Shown here: positions 6,513 to 14,387 of the stretch, piece by piece
How positions within the stretch are numbered: position 1 is the first letter of the stretch
Layout of the letters: each line of letters starts with the position of its first letter
Assembly: GCA_030145365.1 (NCBI GenBank)
Contig: JAQYVS010000269.1
Coordinates: forward strand, 1 to 19,997
DNA from: Desulfofustis sp.
Lineage (GTDB): Bacteria > Desulfobacterota > Desulfobulbia > Desulfobulbales > Desulfocapsaceae
Direction of reading: 5' to 3'
Length of the DNA stretch: 19,997 nt
Notes under the pieces: generated by a model
What the model was told of the DNA's origin: nothing
What the model saw: only the letters and a program-made list of their open reading frames with translations
Database searches by the model: none
Translations under genes and position numbers: made by a program

Positions 6513-7524
6513 CTCTATCATACGTTCGCTGCTTCCGATACCGACTCGGCGAGACGCCGGTCCAGCGTTTAAATGAACGGGAAAACGTGCTTAGATCGGC
6601 AAATCCAAGAATAAAAGCCACTTCGGTTAAGTCACTGAAACCTTCACCAACATAACGCTCAGCCATTTCACGCCGCGTTCGCGTCAACAATTGCTGGTAG
6701 GTCGTTCCTTCCAGTTTCAAATCACGCTGCAGCTTGCGGGTACTCATACCAAGCTCTTTGGCAATTGTTTCAACGGTTACCGTGCCATCCGGCAGCTGAC
6801 TTGCAAACATTTTCTGAACTGAACGTATCAACCGGTTCTTTGAGAGTTTTGAAATATAGTGCTCCATGATTGTGTCATGAAAATCAGCCAGATATTCATC
6901 ACCGCTTCTCAACGGTTTATCGACATCAGAAAGCGACAGAGTTAAAACCGGAGCCGGGCGATTTAATTCAACCCGGCAGTTAAACAAATTTTCATATCTG
7001 ATCAGACAATTGTGCTGGTTATGGGTTAACTCAACCTGTTTCGGGTTCAATGGTTTGTTAAAATTGAGCCGGCAGCTGCTTAAGATATAGGTAACTGCCG
7101 CATCTTCCCGCCCGGGGGACCAAGGCGCTTCATCATCCCAGTTCAAGACAATGCTGAAAGACTTATTTAGTTTATCCTCCACCAAAGTCCCGAAGCTTGC
7201 GTCAGAGACTACCCTATGAAAACGAATCAAGCGCTCCAGGGCTTGTCGCAAGGTTGAGCTGGCGAGCATCGCATAGCCGATGGTGCCAAAATGTGAAGGA
7301 TGCCAGAGGTCAGCTGTTTTTAGACCGAAACAAGGGTCGTCTATGAGTTCTCCCATTTTATTCCAGAGTGCTGAAATACCGGTAAGCGGATATCTGGCAC
7401 CGGGCTCAAAAAGCAGGCTCGGATCAAGGTCTACACTTCGAAAGACCGGCTCCGGCTTAACCCCATACTCTTCCAAAATCTCCCATAGGATGTGTTGAAT
7501 GCTCGCTAGTTTTGTTAGCAACAT
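6490..7524 (-). CDS. AraC-family transcriptional regulator
   Basis: The chosen start is ATG 7524, because AAGGAGGA (7531-7538) lies 6 nt upstream; a longer frame from 7566 adds 14 residues but has no such site. The resulting 344-residue protein has an N-terminal ligand-binding region of the Arabinose_bd type (TGISALWNKMGELIDDPCFGLKTAD, with HPSHFGTIGYAMLASSTLRQALE). It ends in a double helix-turn-helix: TVTVETIAKELGMSTRKLQRDL and EVAFILGFADLSTFSRSFKRWTGVSPSRYR. This arrangement is that of the OruR/ArgR-like or virulence-type AraC regulators that act on catabolic or stress genes. No target operon is adjacent except the divergent HD-GYP gene and convergent rubrerythrin. Its 3' end overlaps the rubrerythrin terminator. 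The ligand is unknown. Confidence 0.93.
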   Translation of the reverse strand: MLLTKLASIQHILWEILEEYGVKPEPVFRSVDLDPSLLFEPGARYPLTGISALWNKMGELIDDPCFGLKTADLWHPSHFGTIGYAMLASSTLRQALERLIRFHRVVSDASFGTLVEDKLNKSFSIVLNWDDEAPWSPGREDAAVTYILSSCRLNFNKPLNPKQVELTHNQHNCLIRYENLFNCRVELNRPAPVLTLSLSDVDKPLRSGDEYLADFHDTIMEHYISKLSKNRLIRSVQKMFASQLPDGTVTVETIAKELGMSTRKLQRDLKLEGTTYQQLLTRTRREMAERYVGEGFSDLTEVAFILGFADLSTFSRSFKRWTGVSPSRYRKQRTYDREKRAFSD

Positions 7525-7538
7525 TGCATTTCCTCCTT

Positions 7539-7914
7539 CAAATGCAATTATGGCATAAAATGCCAAAAATCAGCCGCCTATTGCAAAGAATCATCGAGAA
7601 GGATGTCCTATATTACAGTCAAATGCAACGAAGTGGCCGGGCGGCAATACCCTTCCCCCTTTTCACCGGTCATATAAACCCCAGATATTGCCGTCCGGCT
7701 TCATTCTTGTCATTCAAGATGAAACCAATCCTTCCAACAGCAATACATCCGTTTTTGGGGACAATCGGATAGTCATCAAACGCCAGCAGATACTCATTCT
7801 TCCTAACACTTTTTAACACTTACCGCCGAACAAACAAAGGCTTTGTTTGTCATTTTTTGTGGACAATGGTAGAGTGTCGACTTTAAAATTTTCTTTGTTG
7901 CAACAACAGGTTCT
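7539..7914. other. Divergent intergenic region between araC-type gene and HD-GYP gene
   Basis: This stretch has no credible gene; the longest plus-strand ORF in it lacks any domain pattern. It holds a pair of direct repeats, TAACACTT at 7804-7811 and 7814-7821 (10-bp period, one helical turn), and a terminator-like hairpin at 7830-7858. Promoters for both flanking genes must lie here, but no convincing -35/-10 pair was found. Confidence 0.5.
7830..7858 (+). terminator. Terminator-like hairpin with U-tract, no upstream gene
   Basis: ACAAACAAA (7830-7838) pairs with TTTGTTTGT (7842-7850), a perfect 9-bp stem with a 3-nt loop (GGC), followed by CATTTTTT with T-run 7853-7858. The stem is AT-rich but otherwise fits an intrinsic terminator reading on the plus strand. 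Nothing coding lies upstream on this strand for over 1 kb, so it could end a small RNA, attenuate the HD-GYP transcript, or be an operator dyad. Confidence 0.5.
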
Positions 7915-9195
7915 ATGATATTTCCGGCACTTAAAAAAGAAATTCATGTTCTTCTTATCAAACGGATCAGTGCGGTTTGTTTCTTCACTGCTTTGCTTGT
8001 CGCCGGTACATCTCTGTACCTCGAATTCAGACAGCTTGAATCAACCCTGCTGAGCTATGCTGAAAAGGAGGCTAAATTATTTGTCCCGCTTTTTCTTGAC
8101 CAGCTCAAGAGCTCTAACCAGTTGTCATCAGAAGATATTGCACCTCAACTTGCTGTTGCCATTGGTCATACCTCATTTATTGCTGTTGAACTGTATAATG
8201 AGAACCGTGAAGTCTTCTTCCAGCGAACGCGGGCTAATTCTGAAACCATCAGACAACAGTTCTTGAAAAAAGATATTACTGCCGTTCTTGATGACCGAGC
8301 AAACGGCAGCTGGATCATTGCCGATAAAAGAATCTACCTTGACGCTGCAATCCCGATGATCGCTCTGCAGGACGACAAGACGATTGGTTACGTGAAAGGG
8401 ATGTATCGCAGTTCATTACAGGATACCAAAGTGATCATCCACCGGTTTCTGCTTTCTGCTCTGATCGGAGCCGGGGCTGTTCTCCTCTGTGGACTCTTGA
8501 TGTACCCAGGACTGCTCTTCTTCCAAAACCATTTGATCAGAAGCAGCTCCGAACTTAACAGGGCAAACGGGTTTCTCCTTAAACACCTGGGAGCAGCAAT
8601 TGCCAAATGCGATTCCGGGCATCAATTCCATAATCACCGGATCCTGATTTATGGAATCCGGCTGGCGGAGAACCAAAAATTGCAACGTTCCCAGATCAGA
8701 AGCTTTATTCAGGGGGCATTTCTTCATGACATCGGCATGCTGGATTTAGATACTTCACTCCTGATGAAACCAGCACCTTTCGATGACACAGAACAGAAGC
8801 TGATGCAGGAACATGTGAAAAGAGGTGCTGCTCTGATTAAACCCTGCCGGTGGCTTCGGAGCGGGTTGGAAGTTGTTCGCTTTCACCATGAAAAATATGA
8901 CGGGAGTGGCTACCCAGCAGGCATCAGCCATGACAAAATACCTGGGATCGCCAGAATTTTTACCATCGTTGACGCTTTTGACGCACTCACTTCAAACCGC
9001 CCCTATCGTGAAGCCCAGGAACTGGATCAGGCTCTGCGGGTGCTTGAGCAAGACTCAGGTTCTCATTTCGACCCGGTCCTTCTGTCAGCCTTTATTGAAA
9101 TAGCACCAAAGCTATATTCCGTTGTCAGCAAGCTGGATGGAAAACCTCTCGAGCGGGAACTAAACGGTGCGTTGAAAAAATATATAAAAACCTGA
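7915..9195 (+). CDS. Membrane-bound HD-GYP domain c-di-GMP phosphodiesterase
   Basis: The protein has 426 residues. A first membrane helix (about 16-35) and a second (about 177-203) frame an extracytoplasmic sensor region of about 140 residues with no recognised domain. The cytoplasmic part is an HD-GYP domain: H241 (HNHRILIYGIRLA), catalytic HD at 271-272 (FLHDIGML), HHEKYDGSGYP at 324-334 with the GYP triad, and VDAFDALTSNRPYR (352-365). The family hydrolyses cyclic di-GMP to pGpG/GMP and lowers it in response to signals, affecting motility and biofilm. All metal-binding positions visible in canonical members appear kept, so it is expected to be active. The ATG 7915 has only a weak ribosome site (ACAGG). 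The divergent AraC-type gene may regulate it. Confidence 0.9.
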   Translation: MIFPALKKEIHVLLIKRISAVCFFTALLVAGTSLYLEFRQLESTLLSYAEKEAKLFVPLFLDQLKSSNQLSSEDIAPQLAVAIGHTSFIAVELYNENREVFFQRTRANSETIRQQFLKKDITAVLDDRANGSWIIADKRIYLDAAIPMIALQDDKTIGYVKGMYRSSLQDTKVIIHRFLLSALIGAGAVLLCGLLMYPGLLFFQNHLIRSSSELNRANGFLLKHLGAAIAKCDSGHQFHNHRILIYGIRLAENQKLQRSQIRSFIQGAFLHDIGMLDLDTSLLMKPAPFDDTEQKLMQEHVKRGAALIKPCRWLRSGLEVVRFHHEKYDGSGYPAGISHDKIPGIARIFTIVDAFDALTSNRPYREAQELDQALRVLEQDSGSHFDPVLLSAFIEIAPKLYSVVSKLDGKPLERELNGALKKYIKT

Positions 9196-9225
9196 TATAC
9201 CGGGACTCAAAGAGCGGTACCTCCG
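9195..9225. terminator. Weak hairpin between convergent HD-GYP and MOSC genes
   Basis: TACCG (9198-9202) can pair with CGGTA (9215-9219), with CTC/GAG pairing inside. On the minus strand it is followed by AT-rich DNA with T-runs. The position between two convergent stop codons suits a terminator, but the stem is short. Confidence 0.3.
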
Positions 9226-9660
9226 TTAAAGCCGGACGATTCGATCACCCGGTGTAATCGTCCCTCCTTCTATAACTTTGGCAAAAATTCCCTCACGGGG
9301 CATTATACAGTCCCCGGTTGCTTTTTTTATCGCACAACCGCTGTTGTGACATTCCTTGCCGATCTGGGTTATCTCCAATATTGCCGATTCTCCGAGCTGC
9401 AACCTGTGGCCGATGCCAAGAGTTGTCAGATCAATGCCGCGCGTTATAATATTTTCTGCAAAAGCTCCGTTCTTCAACGTCGGCAGCACTTCAAGCACCT
9501 GATCGATGCTTTCCCCGGCGAGCAGTGATACCTGTCGGTGCCAATCACCTGCATGGGCGTCCCCCTCAATCCCCCAGGATGCTTTGAGTTCAACAGCCTC
9601 ACGCTCCTTTTTGACAATACCTTTTTCACTACTGGTACAAACAGCTTCGACGATAGACAT
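9226..9660 (-). CDS. MOSC domain protein
   Basis: The 144-residue protein is a stand-alone MOSC domain, the molybdenum-cofactor sulfurase C-terminal fold. It shows VELKASWGIEGDAHAG (23-38), WHRQVSLLAGESI, FAENIITRGIDL and TQIGKECHNSGCAI (98-111), with C104, C109 and C118 in the region where the conserved MOSC cysteine acts. MOSC domains bind or carry sulfur for the molybdenum cofactor or handle related reduced substrates. It follows moeA by 9 nt, with the ribosome binding site AGGGGAG next to the moeA stop, so it is the last gene of a moaA-moeA-MOSC operon. This context supports a role in cofactor maturation or delivery. It lacks the N-terminal beta-barrel and pyridoxal-phosphate domains of true sulfurases. 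The start ATG 9660 is well supported. Confidence 0.88.
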   Translation of the reverse strand: MSIVEAVCTSSEKGIVKKEREAVELKASWGIEGDAHAGDWHRQVSLLAGESIDQVLEVLPTLKNGAFAENIITRGIDLTTLGIGHRLQLGESAILEITQIGKECHNSGCAIKKATGDCIMPREGIFAKVIEGGTITPGDRIVRL

Positions 9661-9669
9661 TTTGCTCCC

Positions 9670-10875
9670 CTAGAAAAGAAATACCTCGATCAAACCGCCT
9701 GGTTTGAGGGTTTCACCGGGCTGCAGAACAATATATCCGTCTGCATGCACAATGGTGCTCAACATGTGTGAGCCCTGCTGGGCTACTTCCTTGATAAACG
9801 CCATTTCGTTGGGTTTGTTTTCAACTAAAACACGAATAAAATTAGTGCGTTTACCCTTATTTTCAACCCGTTCTATTGCTTTTGCGGTGATTGAGCGATG
9901 GACCGATCCGATACCCTGCAATTTTGCCAGTACCGGTCCCACATAATTATTAAAACACATGAAAGCTGAAACAGGGTTGCCGGGCAGACCGAATAACAAG
10001 GTGTCGTTTTTCCGGCAGACAAATAGTGGCTTTCCCGGTTTCTGACGAATCTTCCAAAATAATTCGGAAAAACCAGCTGCAAGCGCCGCATCCTTCACAT
10101 GATCATGCCGGCCAACGGATACGCCACCTGAACACAAGATCACATCATCCCCGCAGGCAGACGCACGTTCTATCGCTTCTCTGGTGTCCTCAAAACTATC
10201 CAGAATATGGTAACGATCCCGCAGCAAAGCCCCAGCCTCTTGAACAGCACTTTGCAGCATAATCGAGTTCGAATCGCGTATTTGATGCGACAGGATCTCC
10301 GGATCATCAGGACTTGCCAGTTCTGTTCCGGTAACCAACAGCGATACGAGAGGTTGAGCATACACCTCTACGGTATGCAGCCCGACAGCGGCAAGAAGTG
10401 CCAGTTCCCGGGCGCCCAATCGGCATCCCGCGGTAAAAAGCGGATCACCCTGCTGAAATTCCTCACCACTTCGACGGATATCCTGACCAAAGGACACTAC
10501 GCCCAAGATTTCGACCTGATTGTCCGATTCTCTTGTATCCTCAATCCGTACTACCGTATCAGCTCCATCGGGCAGCATTGCACCAGTGCTGATCCTGATC
10601 GTACCGCCTACAGGGATCTCGCCATCAAATGGAATGCCTGCCTGGCTTTCACCGACAATTTCCAAAACCGCGGGGTCACCTTGTTTGATAGTACAATCGT
10701 CGCAGCGCAGAGCAAATCCATCCATCGCAGAGCTGGTATAGCGCGGTGACGGCTCCGGGGCCACAATATTGTCGCACAAAATGCGGCCGCACGCCCGATC
10801 AAGGCCCACCATCTCCCGCCGCGGTTCAACACTATTCTCCTGCAGAATCCGCTGCGCTTCTTCCACCGAAATCAT
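9670..10875 (-). CDS. moeA: Molybdopterin molybdenumtransferase MoeA
   Basis: MoeA inserts molybdate into adenylylated molybdopterin to finish the molybdenum cofactor. This 401-residue protein has the usual four-domain length and all signatures: SAMDGFA (49-55), IRISTGAMLPDGAD (94-106), CSGGVSVGRHD (248-258), KPGKPLFVC (279-287) and GLPGNPVSA (296-304). The small C-terminal domain IV is present. Its ATG lies 9 nt after the moaA stop, so it is translated from the same message as moaA and is followed by the MOSC gene. The operon is preceded by a leader with Moco-riboswitch architecture, so cofactor feedback is likely. A second, divergent MoeA is encoded at 16307-17500; the one described here is the canonical copy. 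Confidence 0.96.
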   Translation of the reverse strand: MISVEEAQRILQENSVEPRREMVGLDRACGRILCDNIVAPEPSPRYTSSAMDGFALRCDDCTIKQGDPAVLEIVGESQAGIPFDGEIPVGGTIRISTGAMLPDGADTVVRIEDTRESDNQVEILGVVSFGQDIRRSGEEFQQGDPLFTAGCRLGARELALLAAVGLHTVEVYAQPLVSLLVTGTELASPDDPEILSHQIRDSNSIMLQSAVQEAGALLRDRYHILDSFEDTREAIERASACGDDVILCSGGVSVGRHDHVKDAALAAGFSELFWKIRQKPGKPLFVCRKNDTLLFGLPGNPVSAFMCFNNYVGPVLAKLQGIGSVHRSITAKAIERVENKGKRTNFIRVLVENKPNEMAFIKEVAQQGSHMLSTIVHADGYIVLQPGETLKPGGLIEVFLF

Positions 10876-10884
10876 TGGCCCACC

Positions 10885-11913
10885 TCATCCACCTATTGTT
10901 GCCATGGACGGTTGATCAGCTCGTTTATGGACTTTTTCGGTGTCAAGTCCGTTGGCAAACCGCTTGTTCAAACAGCTTCTGATCTCATCCATAATTTCGC
11001 CGTCAGCAGCACTATCTCTCAGCATAGATTTGAGATCGAGGACTCCGTTATCATACAAACAAGCCTTTAAAATCCCCTGCGGGGTGATTCGGATTTTGTT
11101 GCATGTTGAGCAAAAATTTCGAGAGTGCCCCTCAATAATGCCCAGGGTTCCTGTGAATCCGGGAACCGTAAATTGTTTGGCTGTGGAAGCTACCTCCGCA
11201 GGGCACTCCTGCAGTCCGGGGAACAATGAGTTCAGCCTTTCGCGCAGCGCATAATCAATCTGTTTTTTCGAGCCATGTTCTCCTGAAAAGGGCATCAGTT
11301 CAATAAATCTCAGGCTGAGCTTGTTTTTGTGGGCCAACATGCCTAAGTCATGGATGTCCTGATCACTGGTTTCTTCAGTAACCACACTATTTACTTTAAC
11401 CGCAATATCAGCTGCCAGCGCCCTGTGTAGTGTATCCAACACCTGCTCCAATCGGTCACGTCGGGAGATTTCCTTAAATCGCTCACGGTTCAACGTGTCC
11501 AGGCTTAGATTAATTCCTGAGATCGGGAGTTTCTTGAGTCGTTCTATATGGCGTGCCGTTTCCACCCCGTTGGTAGTGATAACCAGATGCTTTACCCCAA
11601 GCTCATGCTTGAGCCGCTCAAGAAAGTCCATGCAGCCCTTTCTGACAAACGGCTCCCCCCCAGTGAGACGGACTTTTTCAACACCGAGTTCAAGAAAAAT
11701 TCGGACGAGGCGCTCGAGCTCTTCATAGCTCATCGTCTCGTCATGGGAAATGTTGTCCACTCCCTCTTCGGGCATACAATAACTGCAGCGGAGATTACAG
11801 CGATCGGTTATCGCCAGGCGAAGATAGTTGATCGTCCGGCCGTGATTATCAATAAGCGGAGATTTGCCGGAATGATGAGAAACAGATGAGCCTGATTGCA
11901 TGGATGTACGCAT
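10885..11913 (-). CDS. moaA: GTP 3',8-cyclase MoaA
   Basis: MoaA is the radical-SAM enzyme that, with MoaC, starts molybdopterin synthesis from GTP. The 342-residue protein shows the N-terminal cluster motif C39-NLRC43-SYC46, a GGEP motif (85-88), and the C-terminal second 4Fe-4S ligands C268-STC271 and C285. It ends in the conserved GG tail (SMATIGG) needed for activity. The first about 20 residues are a variable extension before NHGRTINYLRLAITDRC. The start ATG 11913 is preceded by AAGGGG at a suitable distance, and this site can pair with the leader's 5' end (see riboswitch). It heads the moaA-moeA-MOSC operon. No moaC or moaE is in the window. Confidence 0.97.
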   Translation of the reverse strand: MRTSMQSGSSVSHHSGKSPLIDNHGRTINYLRLAITDRCNLRCSYCMPEEGVDNISHDETMSYEELERLVRIFLELGVEKVRLTGGEPFVRKGCMDFLERLKHELGVKHLVITTNGVETARHIERLKKLPISGINLSLDTLNRERFKEISRRDRLEQVLDTLHRALAADIAVKVNSVVTEETSDQDIHDLGMLAHKNKLSLRFIELMPFSGEHGSKKQIDYALRERLNSLFPGLQECPAEVASTAKQFTVPGFTGTLGIIEGHSRNFCSTCNKIRITPQGILKACLYDNGVLDLKSMLRDSAADGEIMDEIRSCLNKRFANGLDTEKVHKRADQPSMATIGG

Positions 11914-11916
11914 GTG

Positions 11917-12044
11917 AACCCCTTTTCAAGTTCGGAAGGCAGAACCGTTTCCAGCCCAACCCTATCGGCCTAGAACCATATCAACAGCTCGATTCGATTA
12001 TGACGAATCCCATGAGTTGAACGTAGGTTGTTTGGCTCGGAGTT
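11917..12044 (-). promoter_or_regulatory. Candidate Moco (molybdenum cofactor) riboswitch in moaA leader
   Basis: Read on the minus strand, the leader has an outer stem AACTCC (12039-12044) with GGGGTT (11917-11922), which covers the moaA ribosome binding site. Next to it, CTCCGAGCC opens the motif. A second arm has AACC-TACG (12022-12029) facing TATGG-TT (11974-11980), resembling an 11-nt tetraloop receptor, topped by the stem TCAAC/GTTGA and an inner hairpin GATTCG/CGAATC. A GAAA tetraloop follows (11948-11951) on the stem CTG/CGG. The combination of a tetraloop with a receptor and a sequestered ribosome site upstream of moaA matches the known Moco RNA motif. It would lower translation when the cofactor is abundant. 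The pairings were checked by eye, not by covariance search. Confidence 0.75.
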
Positions 12045-12058
12045 TTATTTTGTTTACG

Positions 12059-12093
12059 TGTGCAATAGTGTCATTATTTACTGCACATTTCAA
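12059..12093 (-). promoter_or_regulatory. Possible moaA promoter with overlapping operator dyad
   Basis: A weak promoter can be read on the minus strand: TTGAAA (12088-12093), 17 nt, CACTAT (12065-12070). The dyad TGTGCA (12059-12064) / TGCACA (12082-12087), with further matches inside, covers the spacer and -10. It lies directly upstream of the riboswitch. The arms are unlike the ModE consensus I know. Confidence 0.4.
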
Positions 12094-12114
12094 CCTATTT
12101 TCAATGCCACTTGT

Positions 12115-12357
12115 TTATTCGGGGAAAAGCCAGTCCACCAATTCCTCAGGTTCCGGCACCCTGCCGACACTTTTCAATGTTCCGTCTATTACCACTCCGG
12201 GAACGGCAAACACCTGCAACGACAGACTTTTTTTAAAATCGTTTATCACTTCAATTTCACAATCACAGTCATGGTCGGCGACCACTCGCTTCACCCTATG
12301 CACCGCTGCATTGCAAAGATCACCGGCTGGAGCAACAATCTGAATGTGTCTGATCAT
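12115..12357 (-). CDS. Small thioredoxin-fold protein with a single active-site-region cysteine
   Basis: The 80-residue protein has the thioredoxin_3 (MTH895-like) layout: strand IRHIQIVAPAG, helix, strand EIEVINDF, then the cis-proline loop FAVPGVVIDGTL (P53) and a C-terminal helix ending DWLFPE. Relatives carry CxxC in the first loop; here that site reads AGDLC, so only C15, the second cysteine, is kept. C31 and C33 form a CDC pair at the end of the first helix. Its start ATG overlaps the permease stop (ATGA, 12354-12357), so the two proteins are made together. A dithiol oxidoreductase role is therefore doubtful; a monothiol, metal-binding or regulatory function is possible. It is cytoplasmic, without a signal peptide. 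Confidence 0.8.
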   Translation of the reverse strand: MIRHIQIVAPAGDLCNAAVHRVKRVVADHDCDCEIEVINDFKKSLSLQVFAVPGVVIDGTLKSVGRVPEPEELVDWLFPE

Positions 12358-14204
12358 ATCCCGTAAAATAACTTCAACATCAATAATAAAATGATGGTGT
12401 ACAAAATAGAGACGCCAAATCCCGCCTTCATATAATCTTTGGGCCGATAACCGCCGGGACGCATAATCAGCGCATTGACCTGATGCGTCGGCAGGATAAA
12501 TGTGTTGGACGCCGACACTGCAACAACCAGTGCTGCCAGTACCGGGTCTACACCAATCTGCGCTGCCATGTTCATGGCCAAGGGAACCATTAAGACAACC
12601 GCTCCGACATTTGAGGCAACCAATGAAAAGAAAGCGGTTAAGACCGAGATCAGAAACATGAGAAGCATTGGGGTCATTTGTGAAAATCCACCAAGAACCC
12701 TCTCTGCAATATAAGCAGCTGCACCACTATTTTCAAATGCAGTTCCCAGCGGTATCAGTCCGGCAAGCAGAAAAACTGTGCGCCAGTCAACCGCTTCATA
12801 AGCCCGGTCAGCAGAGATAATGCGGGTTAGAATCATACCCAACGCACCCGCCAGAAGGGCTATGGAAAGCTTGACCTGAAACCCGAGCACCAGCGCCAGG
12901 GACATAAATAGGAAAAAGAGCGCACATTTGGTCCGTTCCGGTTTTAGTTCCTCTCCCCTTATTTCCTCGACAAAAGCAATATCCATTTTTTCGGCAATGA
13001 GTCGGAACTGCTGCCACTTTCCCTGGAGCAGCAGAGTATCGCCTTGGGCCAGTTTGCTTATGTTGATATTGTCCATTATGATCTCGTCTCTGCGCACAAT
13101 GGCCAACGGATTCACTTTATAGAGTTCACGAAACTGCAGCTCCTGCATCGTGTGCCCGGCCAGATTCGAGTGCGCTATCACCACACCTTCGATAATCCCG
13201 CTTTCATCAACAGAATTATCGTCTGCAAACAACTGTGGTTCAGTCCGCAGCTGCCATCCCAGTTCCTCGGTCAGAGTTGCAACCTTCTGGTCGGAACCGA
13301 TGATCCACAAGATATCCCCCGGCTCAATCGAATCATCTTTAACCGGAGCAAAATTTTTCGTATACCGCTTTTCACCCTTGGCAATACCGACAACGGTCAC
13401 ATGATATTTGGGCCGAAGTTCAAGCTCTCCGAGTGTCTGAGCTGGAAAATAAGAGGGAACGACAAGCTCATATCCCTGGCCGACCTGCTCGCCATAGATC
13501 TCTTGAAGACGCTTGTCCATACAATTATCATCTATCAGGCAGACATCGGCGGGAAGCAGCTTTCGCCCCAAAACCACGAAATAGACAAGCACGCCGATTA
13601 GTAAGGCCAGGCCTATGGGAGTGACCGACAAGAGACCGAGTGGACTGAAATCTGCACTGTTCACCACATCCGTGTTATTTACCCACCAACTTTCCATAAG
13701 GTCGTTGAGCATGATCAACGGCGATGAGCCAACCAATGTCAGACAACCGCCGGTAATTGCACAGAAGCCCATCGGCATCAATATTTTGCTGGCCGGAATA
13801 TTAAGCTGTCGACCGATTCGCATGGTGGCCGGTAAAAACAGTGCTGCAGCTCCAATATTTTGCATAAAACTTGATATCACCGCGACCGTTGAGGAAATAA
13901 TCACCATGATCCTGGCCTCGCTGTGCCCTGCAAGTTTTATAATCTGTGAAGCAACCACATTCATGACTCCGGTTTTATTCAGCCCCGCACCGAGAATCAT
14001 AACGGCAATGATTGAGACAACGGCGTTAGAGCTGAGCCCGGCAATGGCCTCTTCCGGGCTGATTACCCCGGACAACGGCAACAATACCATCATCAGCAGG
14101 CCGACAAGGTCCACCCGAAGCAAATCAAAAACAAACAGGACGATGGCAAAACCCAGGAGACAGAAAACTATGATCATGTCTGCGGTCAATACGATGGCAT
14201 CCAT
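12354..14204 (-). CDS. SLC13/DASS-family anion permease with two RCK_C (TrkA-C) domains
   Basis: The protein has 616 residues and three parts. Residues 8-212 hold several membrane helices, with MQNIGAAALFLP (114-125). Residues about 243-405 form two soluble TrkA-C-like domains (GYELVVPSYFPAQTLGELEL, then GVVIAHSNLAGHTMQELQF). Residues 426-615 hold further helices with SNVGAVVLMVP (531-541) and SASNTFILPTHQVNALI (564-580). This is the architecture of SLC13-type sodium-coupled transporters of sulfate or dicarboxylates; in sulfate reducers such proteins are often proposed sulfate importers. The substrate cannot be fixed from sequence. The start has an excellent GGAGGA site 5-6 nt upstream and a promoter at 14248-14276. 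The thioredoxin-fold gene overlaps its end. Confidence 0.88.
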   Translation of the reverse strand: MDAIVLTADMIIVFCLLGFAIVLFVFDLLRVDLVGLLMMVLLPLSGVISPEEAIAGLSSNAVVSIIAVMILGAGLNKTGVMNVVASQIIKLAGHSEARIMVIISSTVAVISSFMQNIGAAALFLPATMRIGRQLNIPASKILMPMGFCAITGGCLTLVGSSPLIMLNDLMESWWVNNTDVVNSADFSPLGLLSVTPIGLALLIGVLVYFVVLGRKLLPADVCLIDDNCMDKRLQEIYGEQVGQGYELVVPSYFPAQTLGELELRPKYHVTVVGIAKGEKRYTKNFAPVKDDSIEPGDILWIIGSDQKVATLTEELGWQLRTEPQLFADDNSVDESGIIEGVVIAHSNLAGHTMQELQFRELYKVNPLAIVRRDEIIMDNINISKLAQGDTLLLQGKWQQFRLIAEKMDIAFVEEIRGEELKPERTKCALFFLFMSLALVLGFQVKLSIALLAGALGMILTRIISADRAYEAVDWRTVFLLAGLIPLGTAFENSGAAAYIAERVLGGFSQMTPMLLMFLISVLTAFFSLVASNVGAVVLMVPLAMNMAAQIGVDPVLAALVVAVSASNTFILPTHQVNALIMRPGGYRPKDYMKAGFGVSILYTIILLLMLKLFYGI

Positions 14205-14247
14205 ACCGTTCTCCTCCGCACAAGCTATTTAACAAAATGCTTTCATT

Positions 14248-14276
14248 CTAATAGCCTGATCTGGGGATGAAGTCAA
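14248..14276 (-). promoter_or_regulatory. Sigma70-type promoter for the SLC13 permease
   Basis: On the minus strand TTGACT (14271-14276), a 17-nt spacer and TATTAG (14248-14253) form a good promoter 44 nt before the permease start codon. Confidence 0.55.
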
Positions 14277-14338
14277 CACCGAAGGCAGCTCGCAAAGGTG
14301 ATCTACCCTTTTTGAAACAGCTCAATGTTCCGGGTTGT

Positions 14339-14346
14339 GGTATACT
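14339..14346 (+). promoter_or_regulatory. Possible extended -10 promoter for the M24 peptidase
   Basis: TATACT at 14341-14346 is preceded by TGG, giving an extended -10. No matching -35 is seen at 16-18 nt. The start codon lies about 41 nt downstream. Confidence 0.35.
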
Positions 14347-14387
14347 AGTAAGCTTTTGAAATGTAGCAATTAACCGAGAGTAACATC

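Noticed and set aside
10207..10749. 180-codon plus-strand ORF opposite moeA
   Set aside because: It is antisense to the canonical MoeA coding region, with no domain pattern or ribosome site.
13044..14232. Plus-strand ORFs of 185 and 205 codons opposite the SLC13 permease
   Set aside because: They are antisense to a well-supported membrane transporter; their composition mirrors the hydrophobic codons of the true strand.
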